From JARFQH01 sp041299015 (GTDB lineage Bacteria > Desulfobacterota > Desulfobacteria > Desulfobacterales > SG8-13): a stretch of DNA of 64,000 nucleotides. The stretch is taken from assembly GCA_041299015.1 (NCBI GenBank), contig JBFYWB010000038.1:1-64000 (forward strand), given 5' to 3'. The notes beneath the pieces are model-generated. The model made no database searches. It was given only the letters and a program-made list of their open reading frames with translations, and was not told the DNA's origin. Position numbers and translations under genes: made by a program. This document shows, one piece after another, positions 35,871 through 45,119 of this stretch. Numbering within the stretch: position 1 is the first letter of the stretch; each line of letters begins with the position of its first letter.

Positions 35871-37133
35871 TCATTTGAGCTGATAGCTTTCTTCTCTTAG
35901 AAGTCGCAGGCAGGCTGCGACCACGTGCGGATCATAGAGCCTGCCGGAATTTGCCGATATTTCGGCGAGCGCTTTGTCGATGCCGAGAGCCGGGCGGTAG
36001 GGGCGGTGGGAGGCGATGGCTTCGACCACGTCGGCCACACACAGAATCCGCGCTTCGATCAGGGTCTCTCCGCCGGTCAATCCCTGTGGATACCCGCTGC
36101 CGTCGATCCTCTCGTGGTGCTGGAGCACGATCAGGTCGACCGGCCACGGGAAATCGATTTTTTTCAGTATGTCATATGCAGCTTGCGGATGCCTGCGGAT
36201 CAGTTGGATTTCCGCCGCGTTGAGTCTTCCGGGTTTGCTGAGAATCTCGGCCGGAATCGATATCTTGCCGATATCGTGGATCAGACCGGCCATGTGGATC
36301 CCCTTGACGGCATGCGCGGAAAGCCCGATTTGCGACGCTAGCTGCATGGCTAAATCGGCCGTTCGCCTCTGGTGTCCGGCCGTGTAGGGGTCGCGCTCTT
36401 CCACCGTCAAGGACATGGCGTTAACGGTTTCATCCAGGTTTTGCTGGAGCCTGTTATAGCTTTGCTGAAGCCTTTCCTCCGCCAGTCCGCGTTCGACGAT
36501 TTCCAGTTTCAACTGCTCGTTCAGCTTCGTCAGCTCGGCTGTCCGCGCCTGCACGACGGCCTCGAGCTGATCGCGGTGCTTTTTGAGCTCATCTTCGGCC
36601 TCCATTTCTTTGGATACGGTGGTCAACAATCCGAGTGATAAACAGATGCGATCGGCCTCAAGGGTCTCTATCGTGGCCTGATCCTTGAGCCAGATGGCAA
36701 AACCCTTGCGCAGGGCAATTTTATACACCGCCTCGATGGCACCTGTCTTTTGACCTTCTTCGCGCAATTCACGCCAGACGCCGCTGAGTTCCTCGCGGCT
36801 TTTGATCTCTTTGCTGATGCCGGCTTCCGCATTCTGGTATCGGTATATGCGGCGATCGATGACACAATTTCGGAAAACTTCGGCCACTTCGGTCAACCGG
36901 CAATCCAGCAAGTCGGCGAGTCGTTGACTGGCGTATTCATACCAGATGGTATTGGTTTTCTCCCGCCATGCGGCGATATACGGGATGCCGAGCGTGCCGG
37001 TTTCTTCGAAAGCATGGTATCGTTTGAAGCATTCGACCACGCGTTGCTTCAATTTCCCGCTGTAGTTTCCGTTCAGGATGCGGCCGCAATAATCAGGTGG
37101 CCGAGCGTTGCCCTGGTCATGCTGGCGTGTCAT
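35871..37133 (-). CDS. HD-GYP domain protein, probable c-di-GMP phosphodiesterase
   Basis: The protein has 420 residues. An unfamiliar helical N-terminal domain (about 25-170) is followed by a coiled coil (about 177-240) and an HD-GYP domain. The HD-GYP domain has HDIGK at 286-290 and HHERIDGSGYP at 339-349, where the canonical GYP triad appears as SGYP and the metal-binding His residues are intact. It would hydrolyse c-di-GMP in response to a signal sensed by the N-terminus. AGGAACC precedes the ATG. It follows a gene of unknown function by 15 bases, so they are probably co-transcribed. Confidence 0.88.
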   Translation of the reverse strand: MTRQHDQGNARPPDYCGRILNGNYSGKLKQRVVECFKRYHAFEETGTLGIPYIAAWREKTNTIWYEYASQRLADLLDCRLTEVAEVFRNCVIDRRIYRYQNAEAGISKEIKSREELSGVWRELREEGQKTGAIEAVYKIALRKGFAIWLKDQATIETLEADRICLSLGLLTTVSKEMEAEDELKKHRDQLEAVVQARTAELTKLNEQLKLEIVERGLAEERLQQSYNRLQQNLDETVNAMSLTVEERDPYTAGHQRRTADLAMQLASQIGLSAHAVKGIHMAGLIHDIGKISIPAEILSKPGRLNAAEIQLIRRHPQAAYDILKKIDFPWPVDLIVLQHHERIDGSGYPQGLTGGETLIEARILCVADVVEAIASHRPYRPALGIDKALAEISANSGRLYDPHVVAACLRLLREESYQLK

Positions 37134-37148
37134 CGTGCTTGCGGTTCC

Positions 37149-37937
37149 TTAAGTCTTGCAAATGGAAAGCCGGGCCTTCAGATCTGCCATAACCGTTTTT
37201 ATCTTTTTGGCGTGGGTTCTGCAAAGAGTCTCGCAGAAGCGTTTGACTGCGGGTCGGACGGCTTCGATCTCCGGCAGTTCGGGATACCTCTTCAGCGACA
37301 ACGACTCCAGGTCGATTGCGGCGTAGCACATTTTTTCGTCCAGGGACCGGGCGTCGGTTGCGCCGCCACCGGTGATCTTTTCCTTCTGTGCCATCAGCGG
37401 GTTCAATCGCTTGGCAAACTGCAGCGCGCAGCTGGGAGAAATCGAAGAGTTGATGCGGTCGATTTCCTGGTTGATGAGCCGGTGCATTTCGATCACCAGC
37501 GCGTAATAAGCCTGAGTCGGATCCGGCTTGGCGGTCATATCGGCTTTAGAGCGGCCGCGGAGATAGAGGGCACAGGATTTTTGCAGGGCGTCGTAAGCGG
37601 TGCAGACCAGTTTCACGAAGCGGACGCAGAATCCGATGGCAAAGGGCATGCACGCGAGAGCGCTCTGCGGAGCAGCCGCCCCGGCGGCGGTGAAAAGGGC
37701 TCCCTCCACGCCGAGCATTGCGTAAAACGCCGGTGCCTGACGGCCGTGCAGCAGCAGATGGTTGAGAAAAGCGGCCCGGGTGCGGACCTCAGCCGCTTTG
37801 ATGCGCAGTTCTTCAACGTAGCTGTAAAATAAATTAATTTTTTCTTCAAGTTGCCGTCGGTTTTCGAAAAAAGATTCGGCAACATCAGTCAGAATTTCTT
37901 CAACCAGCGGATCGACGAAACCGTCATTTTTTCCCAT
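37149..37937 (-). CDS. unknown protein upstream of the HD-GYP gene
   Basis: A 262-residue helical protein with a hydrophobic patch at about 73-105 (AMLGVEGALFTAAGAAAPQS and the following stretch), possibly buried in a helical bundle rather than membrane-spanning. Cys residues are frequent (seven). No recognised domain. GGAGAG precedes the ATG. It is the first gene of a two-gene unit with the HD-GYP protein and may be its partner or input. Confidence 0.6.
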   Translation of the reverse strand: MGKNDGFVDPLVEEILTDVAESFFENRRQLEEKINLFYSYVEELRIKAAEVRTRAAFLNHLLLHGRQAPAFYAMLGVEGALFTAAGAAAPQSALACMPFAIGFCVRFVKLVCTAYDALQKSCALYLRGRSKADMTAKPDPTQAYYALVIEMHRLINQEIDRINSSISPSCALQFAKRLNPLMAQKEKITGGGATDARSLDEKMCYAAIDLESLSLKRYPELPEIEAVRPAVKRFCETLCRTHAKKIKTVMADLKARLSICKT

Positions 37938-38105
37938 CGGCGGCTCTCCGTAATCATCTTTGAGGCGATATCATAGCAGCCGGGGCGGTTTGAGACAAAT
38001 GAATATTGAGCCGACGACCGCTTTCGTCTATACTTGCCCCGTCGCGGGTGACCAAGGCGTGTTGTTGCGGATCGCATCCCGGCGGACTTCTGAGGTGGCA
38101 ATCGG

Positions 38106-39131
38106 GTGAAAGACAGACTCGCAGAATTTTTGAATCGGCCCCTGATCATCGGTAATCGAACGATATCCGGCCGGCTGGTTCTGGCACCCATGACCCATCT
38201 GGGGCATATCGCCATGCGCGAACTATTGGCCGCCTTCGGTGGATTTGGATTGCTCTTTTCCGAGATGTGCAGCGCCGGAAGGATACCGCACGAAAATCGC
38301 GAAACTTCCGCACTGTTCCGCTGGCGTGACCAGGAGTTGCCGTATCTGGTCTGTCAGATCGTCGGCTCTGACCCGGCGACCATGGCCAGGGCCGCCGCCA
38401 AGATTGAAGCGGCGGGTTTTTTCGGGATCGATCTCAACTTCGGTTGCGCGGTTGCCGCGATCTGCAGCCGCAGTAGCGGCGCTGCGCTTCTGAAACAGCC
38501 GCACCTGGCTGCCGCGATTGTAAAGACGGTACGCCAATCGGTTTCGATTCCCGTTTTTGTCAAATTTCGCACCGGCTGGCAGGACTGTCCTCTGGCGGCT
38601 GTCGACCTGGCGCGTCGATTCGAGGCGGCCGGCGCCGATGCCCTGACCTTTCATCCCCGCGTCGCCCCGGATCGTCGCTCACGCCCGCCGCGGTGGGAGT
38701 ATATCGGTATGGTCAAACAGGCGGTTTCGATTCCGGTATTCGGGAACGGCAATGTTTTCAGTCGCGCGGATTGCATCAGAATGCTGGCGTTGACCGGCTG
38801 CGACGGAATTGCAATCGGCCGAATGGCGGTGGCCCGTCCTTGGATTTTTGCCGAGTGGTCAAGGGGATTGTCCGTAACGCCGCGGATTTACGGCGACACC
38901 GCGCTGCGACTGAGCGAGCTCCTACCGCTGTATTTCGACGAAATCCGGGCCGTCCGGCGGTTCAAGAAGTTCGCGCTTTATTTTGCGGCCAACTTCCGGT
39001 TCGGCCATTACCTCTACACCCGGATCTTCAGGGCATCCGACATGGAGGCCATCCGGTCGATCCTCAGATCCTTTTTTCAGACATTACCCGAGCTGACCCT
39101 GAGGCCGAACATGAATCTCTTCAACAACTGA
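38106..39131 (+). CDS. tRNA-dihydrouridine synthase family protein
   Basis: The 341-residue FMN-dependent TIM barrel reduces uridines in tRNA. Family positions are kept: APM near the N-terminus, the Asn/Cys of DLNFGC (catalytic Cys), VKFRTGW (Lys and Arg) and the His of LTFHPR, then the phosphate-binding GNGN and GIAIGR. The usual Pro after the catalytic Cys is Ala (NFGCAV) and the KVV segment is replaced, so it is a divergent subfamily. Start is a GTG at 38106 with GAGGTGG upstream. The tRNA position modified cannot be told. Confidence 0.88.
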   Translation: MKDRLAEFLNRPLIIGNRTISGRLVLAPMTHLGHIAMRELLAAFGGFGLLFSEMCSAGRIPHENRETSALFRWRDQELPYLVCQIVGSDPATMARAAAKIEAAGFFGIDLNFGCAVAAICSRSSGAALLKQPHLAAAIVKTVRQSVSIPVFVKFRTGWQDCPLAAVDLARRFEAAGADALTFHPRVAPDRRSRPPRWEYIGMVKQAVSIPVFGNGNVFSRADCIRMLALTGCDGIAIGRMAVARPWIFAEWSRGLSVTPRIYGDTALRLSELLPLYFDEIRAVRRFKKFALYFAANFRFGHYLYTRIFRASDMEAIRSILRSFFQTLPELTLRPNMNLFNN

Positions 39132-39450
39132 AAATTCGGTCAGAAAAAGCCGCAACCGGTTGGTCGTTTGGGGAGGGGGAAAGATTGGCACTGGGTGCGT
39201 GCTGGTCGGCGGGTGGTTATACCCCCGGAGCCGATTCGGCTCCGGGGGCGTCCGAAAGGAGGCGCGCTTCCGAAGTCCGCCATACTCCAGAAGCCATCAA
39301 TGAAGATGAAACGGACGTACCAGAACCTACTACAAAATTAATGCCAACTTACTTAAAAACGTATCTATCTAAAATATATTGATAATCTGATTTGCTGGGA
39401 TATCTGGTCGTCAAGAATTTGACAGGCGAGGCCTCCGTCGTCGTCGAACG
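39132..39450. other. intergenic region with a strong GC hairpin
   Basis: This 319-base convergent gap has no supported gene. It contains a perfect 12-base hairpin at 39222-39248 (arms CCCCCGGAGCCG and CGGCTCCGGGGG, loop ATT) without a T-run on either side, then an AT-rich stretch at 39310-39385. Confidence 0.6.
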
Positions 39451-40074
39451 CTATCCTTTCGGCCGCAGGAATTCGGAACGGCAGTATGCGATGCGCTGCA
39501 ACACGGTGACCGATGTCAGCCCGAAATACAGGACAAGCCCCGCCCAAAGAATCGCTTCCCGAAGGGTCGGCAGGATGCAGATCAGCAAGGCCCAGATGAT
39601 CAAAAAGACCGTGCGCCGGCCGCGTTCCATCCAGCCGATGTCACAGGTGCCGCCGAGGGCTTGCGAACGGGCCTTCACATAACTGATCATGAGCGTTGTC
39701 AGTGAGCTTGCAAAGATGAGTCCGCTGGCCAGAATATGCTGCGCAGAGTTCCACAGCAGGATCCAGAAGCCGAAAATATAGAAAAAATCCGAGATCCGAT
39801 CCAGGGTCGAGTCCAGAAAAGCGCCGAACACCGATGTGGCGTTCTGACGGCGGGCCACAAGCCCGTCCAGGGTGTCCACAAAGGCGGAAATCAGCATAAA
39901 AACAAGACCGATGGCAGGATGCAGAAAAAAACCGACTGGTACGGCAGCGGCCAGGATAACGCCGAGCAGCGTGAACTGATTCGGGCTGAGCGTCAGGCGG
40001 TTGACATACGGTAGAATCCGGTTCTCGACCAACCGGTAGTAAGGTCCGGCCAGAAAACTCTTGCGAAGCGTCAT
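39451..40074 (-). CDS. CDP-alcohol phosphatidyltransferase, possible phosphatidylinositol-phosphate synthase
   Basis: The 207-residue membrane protein with about six helices has the full family motif: DTLDGLVARR followed by GAFLDSTLDR, i.e. DxxDGxxARx(8)GxxxDxxxD. Such enzymes transfer a phosphoalcohol onto a CDP-activated lipid or onto inositol phosphate. The adjacent inositol-3-phosphate synthase suggests that the acceptor is inositol phosphate, giving phosphatidylinositol phosphate. Ribosome binding is not obvious at the ATG 40074. PgsA-like chemistry is the alternative. Confidence 0.82.
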   Translation of the reverse strand: MTLRKSFLAGPYYRLVENRILPYVNRLTLSPNQFTLLGVILAAAVPVGFFLHPAIGLVFMLISAFVDTLDGLVARRQNATSVFGAFLDSTLDRISDFFYIFGFWILLWNSAQHILASGLIFASSLTTLMISYVKARSQALGGTCDIGWMERGRRTVFLIIWALLICILPTLREAILWAGLVLYFGLTSVTVLQRIAYCRSEFLRPKG

Positions 40075-40165
40075 CTCGTTATTTCAGCTGCGGCATTGGA
40101 TGATAGACCCGGCCTGCGCCCGACCGATGTCCCAGGCCATTATTCCCCGATCCGGGGATAGCCGG

Positions 40166-41281
40166 TCACACCCTTTTGCCTTCCCCCGGAGACGGGGTGA
40201 TGAATTTTTCGGTCAGGCCAAAGGCCTCATCGTCGGTGAACTGACGCGGAGGATGTTTGCAGAAATACGCCGAGGGGCCTTCCAGAACGCCGCCCTGGCT
40301 GCGGTCCAGTGCGAGCTTGACACACCGGATCGCATCGATGGCGACTCCGGCCGAATTGGGAGAATCCTCGACCGACAGTCGCAGTTCGATTTCCATGGGA
40401 ATATCGCCGAACAACCGCCCCTCCATCCGGATGAAGCAAACCTTGTTGTCCTTCTGCCAGGGAACATAGTCACTCGGGCCGATGTGAATGTTCTCATTGT
40501 CCAGTCGCCGAGCCGCCACCGATTGGACCGCTTCGGTTTTCGACTCTTTTTTCGAAATCAGACGATGGCGGTTGAGCATATTCAAAAAGTCGGTATTTCC
40601 GCCCGTGTTGAGCTGGTAGGTCCGCTCGAGTTTAACCCCTCGTTTTTTAAATAAATCGGTCAGGACCCTGTGTGTGATCGTGGCCCCAAGCTGCGATTTG
40701 ATATCGTCGCCGATGATCGGAATGTTCTTTTCCTGGAATCGTCGCGCCCATTGCAGATCGCTCGCGATGAAAACCGGGATGTTGTTGATCAGGGCGACGC
40801 CGGCTTCGAGCGCACATTCGGCATAGAACCGGGTTGCCCGCTGTGAACCGACCGGCATGTAGTTCAAAAGGATTTCCGCGCCGGTTTTTTTGAGTCGATC
40901 CACGACAGCCCCCTGGTCCGGTTCGGGAGCATCGGCCGGAACGAAGGTGTACCTGTCTTCGTAATCCCGCATATGGTCCGACAGGCCGTCGAGAATCCGA
41001 CCCATGCTGACCGTAACACCGGAGGGCGGCAGATCGGTACAAAAACTTTTGGTGCAATTGGGCAGCGCAAAGATCGCCTCATTGATCTTCTGCCCGACCT
41101 TGCGCCGGTCGATATCGAACGCCGCGACGACATCGATGTCACTAGGTTTGTAGCCCCCCAGATCCCAGTGCATCAGGCCGGTCGCCTCGGCCGGATTCTT
41201 GCCTCTGTAATAGGCGATTCCCTGAATCAACGAACTTGCGCAGTTGCCCACTCCCACTATTGCAACCCTGATCGTGCCCAT
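40166..41281 (-). CDS. ino1: inositol-3-phosphate synthase
   Basis: It makes L-myo-inositol-1(3)-phosphate from glucose-6-phosphate via an NAD-dependent aldol cyclisation. The 371-residue protein resembles the short prokaryotic type: Rossmann loop VAIVGVGNCASSL, the catalytic lid GDDIKSQLGAT, NTGGNTDFLNM and DSPNSAGVAIDA. The ATG at 41281 has AGGAGGT upstream. It is followed after 91 bases by the CDP-alcohol transferase, which together would give an inositol lipid. Confidence 0.92.
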   Translation of the reverse strand: MGTIRVAIVGVGNCASSLIQGIAYYRGKNPAEATGLMHWDLGGYKPSDIDVVAAFDIDRRKVGQKINEAIFALPNCTKSFCTDLPPSGVTVSMGRILDGLSDHMRDYEDRYTFVPADAPEPDQGAVVDRLKKTGAEILLNYMPVGSQRATRFYAECALEAGVALINNIPVFIASDLQWARRFQEKNIPIIGDDIKSQLGATITHRVLTDLFKKRGVKLERTYQLNTGGNTDFLNMLNRHRLISKKESKTEAVQSVAARRLDNENIHIGPSDYVPWQKDNKVCFIRMEGRLFGDIPMEIELRLSVEDSPNSAGVAIDAIRCVKLALDRSQGGVLEGPSAYFCKHPPRQFTDDEAFGLTEKFITPSPGEGKRV

Positions 41282-41715
41282 CGGTGGCTTGACCTCCTGT
41301 GCCTGATGAATACCCCGAGGCTCCCTGAAACCCGTTTCCCGCCCCGAACGGTTGACGTGTCCGGCCCCTCGGTCCAGATTGGATGACGGCAACCTCGTGA
41401 TTGCATCCGTTGCGGTTTTGATCTCCGTATGCACAAGCATTACTGCCGCAGTTGCCGAGGCAACCGGCCGAACGCTTCTATTGACGGTTGCAGCCACCCA
41501 ACGGGGCGCTGCTCGGCGACCGTCTTGAACGGCAATATGCTGGGGTTTAATCCAGAATCGACGATGTTGGCAAGATCTTTTAAGGGCGGTGAATTATTTT
41601 CCGATAGGCCTGCGGTCGTTTCCGGTACCCGGTTTCATGAAAAGAGGAAAGTTTTCACAGGGCAAATGATACCGTCATTACAGGGGATCACCGCCGAGCC
41701 AAGTGCGGGAGCGGA
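41282..41715. other. intergenic, no supported gene
   Basis: This is 434 bases between inositol-3-phosphate synthase and the 3' end of mltF. A 110-codon plus-strand frame at 41429-41761 overlaps the end of mltF and lacks a ribosome binding site or recognisable content, so it is not counted. No hairpin with a T-run was seen. Confidence 0.5.
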
Positions 41716-43200
41716 TCAGAGCGACGGCTGGGTTTCGGCTGCTGCGGCCGTGCCTGCTTGATGGTTCTGTTCGGTGGCCCAGCGGGTCAAAATGGTGTGG
41801 TAGGTTCGGATTCGGTCCACATAGCTGACCGGCTCGGCGCCGCGGGCATATCCATGCGTCAGCCCGCGGTAATATTTCTTGAGCCGCAGCAACGGCAGCG
41901 TCGCGCGGACATCGGACCAGGCTTTCGGGTCTTTGCCGAGCGCGGCCGCCAGTGTCCGCGCATCCGCCAGGTGTCCGAAACCCACATTGTAGGCGGCTAA
42001 GGCCATGTACGTCCGGTCCGGTTCGGGAATGTCATCCGGGATTTTCTTGCGAAGCAGGGCGAGGTAGCGGGTACCGCCATCAATGGACTGCCTGGGGTCG
42101 AGTCTGTTTTTCACGCTCAATAAACGGGCGGTTTCAAGGGTGAGCATCATCATCCCCCTGACACCGGTGAAGCTCTTGGCCTCTGGGTCCCAGTGAGATT
42201 CCTGGTAGGCCTGCGCCGCCACCAGGGTCCAGTCCAGACCCTGTTTCCGGGCCGCGCTCATAAAATGCGGGCGAAACGGCGGCAGTCGCTGCTCCAACCG
42301 TTTACGGAAAACCGTGATGTCGACATAATCGAATTTCTCCAAGTGACCATAGTAGTGCTGTTTGAGTCGCTCCAACAGCGCAACGGTGGACGGCAGCGCG
42401 AACCACTGCCCGAGGGCGCGGCGCAGGTGCCAGTTGTGCGGGTGCAAGACCCAGGCCTGATTATGGCCTTTATCGATGGCAAAATGGACTTTCAGTTCGG
42501 GATGGTAGCGTTGATTCAGCGCGACAGTGGTCGATTCCGCGATGGTCAACGGGATGACCCCCTGGCCGGCCATCTCGAGCAATTCCTCTGATTCATAGTC
42601 TGAAATGGTCAACCAGGACAGTTCAGGATGTTCTTTTTTTAAGATGTTCAACCCTTTTTCTTGAAACCCGCCGGCTGTGACCCATATCGGCTTGCCGATC
42701 AGGTCAGCGATTGTTTTGGGGGCGGCGCCGTCACGGCGTCCGACGACCTGCTGCTGGATCTGTTGATAAACCGGCCCGAAAGCCAGATGCTGACGCAGGT
42801 CATCCGAGACGATGAAGCCGGCGGCGATCAGATCTGCCTTGCCGCTGAGAAGCGCGGTGACCATCGCCGTCTCATTTTCCATGACCAGCATCTCCAGGCC
42901 GACGTTCAGGTAATCGGCAAAGGCTTTCACAAGAGCGTATTCGAAACCCTCTTCTCCATGCGGACCTTCATAGTAACAGGTCCCGTTGTTGCGGGCGATG
43001 ACTTTCAGGGTCCCTCTACCCCGGATAGCCTCCAAATCGTTTTTAAAGAGCGGTTGCTGGCAGTGCGAACCGGCCAATGCCATCAAGATGGCCAGACATA
43101 CCCCTTGGACCATTCGACAGGGTTGTCCCCCGGCCGGTAGGGCCGGCCAAGGCTTAGGCCGGCGGACGCGGTTAATCGACAAGTGCCTTGCGGATGTCAT
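41716..43200 (-). CDS. mltF: membrane-bound lytic murein transglycosylase F
   Basis: It cleaves peptidoglycan glycan strands with formation of 1,6-anhydro-MurNAc. The N-terminal periplasmic solute-binding-like domain (family 3, LKVIARNNGTCYYEG to about residue 270) is regulatory. The C-terminal SLT lysozyme-like domain has the catalytic Glu in AYQESHWDP, plus GMMMLT and ALAAYNVGFGH. The ATG at 43200 gives a long basic N-region before the hydrophobic MVQGVCLAILMALAG; a Met at 43113 would lack that charge. Lipobox is imperfect. Confidence 0.88.
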   Translation of the reverse strand: MTSARHLSINRVRRPKPWPALPAGGQPCRMVQGVCLAILMALAGSHCQQPLFKNDLEAIRGRGTLKVIARNNGTCYYEGPHGEEGFEYALVKAFADYLNVGLEMLVMENETAMVTALLSGKADLIAAGFIVSDDLRQHLAFGPVYQQIQQQVVGRRDGAAPKTIADLIGKPIWVTAGGFQEKGLNILKKEHPELSWLTISDYESEELLEMAGQGVIPLTIAESTTVALNQRYHPELKVHFAIDKGHNQAWVLHPHNWHLRRALGQWFALPSTVALLERLKQHYYGHLEKFDYVDITVFRKRLEQRLPPFRPHFMSAARKQGLDWTLVAAQAYQESHWDPEAKSFTGVRGMMMLTLETARLLSVKNRLDPRQSIDGGTRYLALLRKKIPDDIPEPDRTYMALAAYNVGFGHLADARTLAAALGKDPKAWSDVRATLPLLRLKKYYRGLTHGYARGAEPVSYVDRIRTYHTILTRWATEQNHQAGTAAAAETQPSL

Positions 43201-43667
43201 CAAATGGTTCTCTGTCGCCGCAATCCTCTGTGCGGCCTTGTTCGGCGAAAAATGACGCCCACGTCTGAAGAAAACATACCGGCGGAGGGTGGCGCTGTTT
43301 TCGAATGAAAAATGATAAGTGCCGTTTCCGGCATGCTCACCGCTGTTAATTATCGGCTGGCGAAAAGCGATACTTGAGCCATGGTTGCCATCCGCCGCCG
43401 GTTTATCATGACCTCTCAGATTCCGTCCGCGCATCGTTTCCCTTAATACGCTCACGTCGCTATCGGGTTTGTCAAAGCTGTTTCCTCAAAACATTTTTTC
43501 AGGTAATATGAACGTCACTTACCGCGCGCGGGCAGAACGCGCCTATTGCCAAAAGCGGTCAGACTGGACGGCCCGAGCGGATCCTCCTCGAAGCCAGGCC
43601 ATCGCAGAGGGTTCCAGCGCCCACGCCGTCCGTCTTGGTTGAATAGTGGTCCTAAAAGGGATAAGAG
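43201..43667. other. divergent intergenic region between mltF and the sensor kinase
   Basis: The 467 bases hold no supported gene. I could not find a convincing -35/-10 pair or a sigma-54 TGGC-N8-GC site. A good ribosome binding site (AAAGGGATAAGAG) precedes the kinase ATG. Confidence 0.5.
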
Positions 43668-45119
43668 ATGCAATTTACCCTCTTAAAGCGCCTGACGTTG
43701 GGATACGTCATTATTTTGCTCCTGGTGATTTTGCTCGGGGTTTATGTGTCTCTCAAGCTGAACCTGTTAAACCGTCTGATTCGCGGGACGGCGGTTGACG
43801 GGACGACCATCGCGCAGATGGAACATTTGCGGGATACGCTTTTTTCGCAGGTCAGTTTCGAAAAAAAATACCACATCTCCAAAGACGAAGATTTTAGAAA
43901 GAAGTTCTGGGACATTCACGAACTTTTGAAAACCGAACTCGACGACACTGAATATCGGATGGATACTCCCCCCAAAATCAGGCTGTTCACTGAGACACGC
44001 CAATTGTATGACCAGTACATCGTTTTGTTCGAAGAGGAAAACCGGCGCTTGTCTAAAGGACAATCCAAACCGAGCCCCGAATACGCGATTCAGAATGAAG
44101 CCTTGCTGGACGGTATCGCCCTTCGCCTCAACGGCATCATCGCCATCGTTCAAAAGGGCCGCGAAGAAAAAATTACATCGGCCGGTTCGATCAGTTCGCG
44201 GGTGTTCAACATGACCCTGTTTACGGCGATGCTCACCGTGGCGATCGGCACGGTGATATCTTTTTTCAGCACCCGGCGGATTAACCGTTCGATCGTGCTG
44301 TTGCAGAAAAAAACAAAGGAAATTGCCGAGGGGAATTATGTGCAGATCCCCGCGATGAAGGGTCCGCCCGAAATCGAGAAACTGGCCGACGATTTCAATG
44401 CAATGAGCGTAAAGCTCAAACTGCTCGATGAAATGAAAATCGATTTCATCAATCACCTGTCGCACGAACTCCGGACTCCTTTGACCGCAATCCGGGAAGC
44501 TTCTGAAATGCTGCTCGAGGGCACCTACGCCAACGCACCGGAAAAAAAGCAGCAACTGTTGGCCATCACCCGTGAAGAGTGCGAGCGTTTGATCCGATCC
44601 GTCAACCGGATCCTCGATTTTTCCCGCATGGAAGCGCACATGATGGAGTACCGTTACCAGAAGGCCAGCTTGACGCCGTTGCTTCGCCAATCGGTACTGA
44701 AGTTGGCGCCGATCGCACAGAGCAAGCACATTCAGCTCGAGCTGAAGCCGCTGCCTGAGTTGCCGTTGATCCTGATGGACGAGGAACGCATCAGCCAGGT
44801 GTTGGACAACCTGATCGGCAACGCGCTGAAATTTACGCCCGCAAACGGCCAGGTCCAGATCATGGCGGCGCCCTATAACCACTCGAAAAAGTTTGTTTGT
44901 GTGGCAGTTTCCGATACCGGCATCGGTATTGCCAGCGAGTCGCTGCCCATCATCTTCGAAAAATTTTCAAGAGTCGAGACAAACGGACACAAAGCCTCCG
45001 GTTCCGGCCTGGGGCTGACCATCGCCAAGCACATCATATCGGATCACGGGGGTGAAATATGGGCCAAAAGTACGCCGGGAAGCGGCAGTACCTTCTATTT
45101 CGCATTGCCGGCTGTCTGA
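43668..45119 (+). CDS. sensor histidine kinase, GlrK/QseE-like
   Basis: A 483-residue membrane kinase. Transmembrane helices at about 8-30 and 181-201 enclose a helical periplasmic sensor of about 150 residues. A HAMP domain (about 202-254) and the dimerisation/phosphoacceptor domain with His266 in SHELRTPLTA follow. An HATPase with the N-box NALKFTP, GIGI and GSGLGLTIAKHI completes it. Its last 61 bases overlap the lipoprotein gene, and a sigma-54 response regulator follows. That arrangement matches the enterobacterial GlrK-YfhG-GlrR envelope-stress system. Confidence 0.93.
   Translation: MQFTLLKRLTLGYVIILLLVILLGVYVSLKLNLLNRLIRGTAVDGTTIAQMEHLRDTLFSQVSFEKKYHISKDEDFRKKFWDIHELLKTELDDTEYRMDTPPKIRLFTETRQLYDQYIVLFEEENRRLSKGQSKPSPEYAIQNEALLDGIALRLNGIIAIVQKGREEKITSAGSISSRVFNMTLFTAMLTVAIGTVISFFSTRRINRSIVLLQKKTKEIAEGNYVQIPAMKGPPEIEKLADDFNAMSVKLKLLDEMKIDFINHLSHELRTPLTAIREASEMLLEGTYANAPEKKQQLLAITREECERLIRSVNRILDFSRMEAHMMEYRYQKASLTPLLRQSVLKLAPIAQSKHIQLELKPLPELPLILMDEERISQVLDNLIGNALKFTPANGQVQIMAAPYNHSKKFVCVAVSDTGIGIASESLPIIFEKFSRVETNGHKASGSGLGLTIAKHIISDHGGEIWAKSTPGSGSTFYFALPAV

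Noticed and set aside
41429..41761. 110-codon plus-strand frame
   Set aside because: It overlaps the 3' end of mltF, has no ribosome binding site and an implausible Ser/Cys-rich composition.
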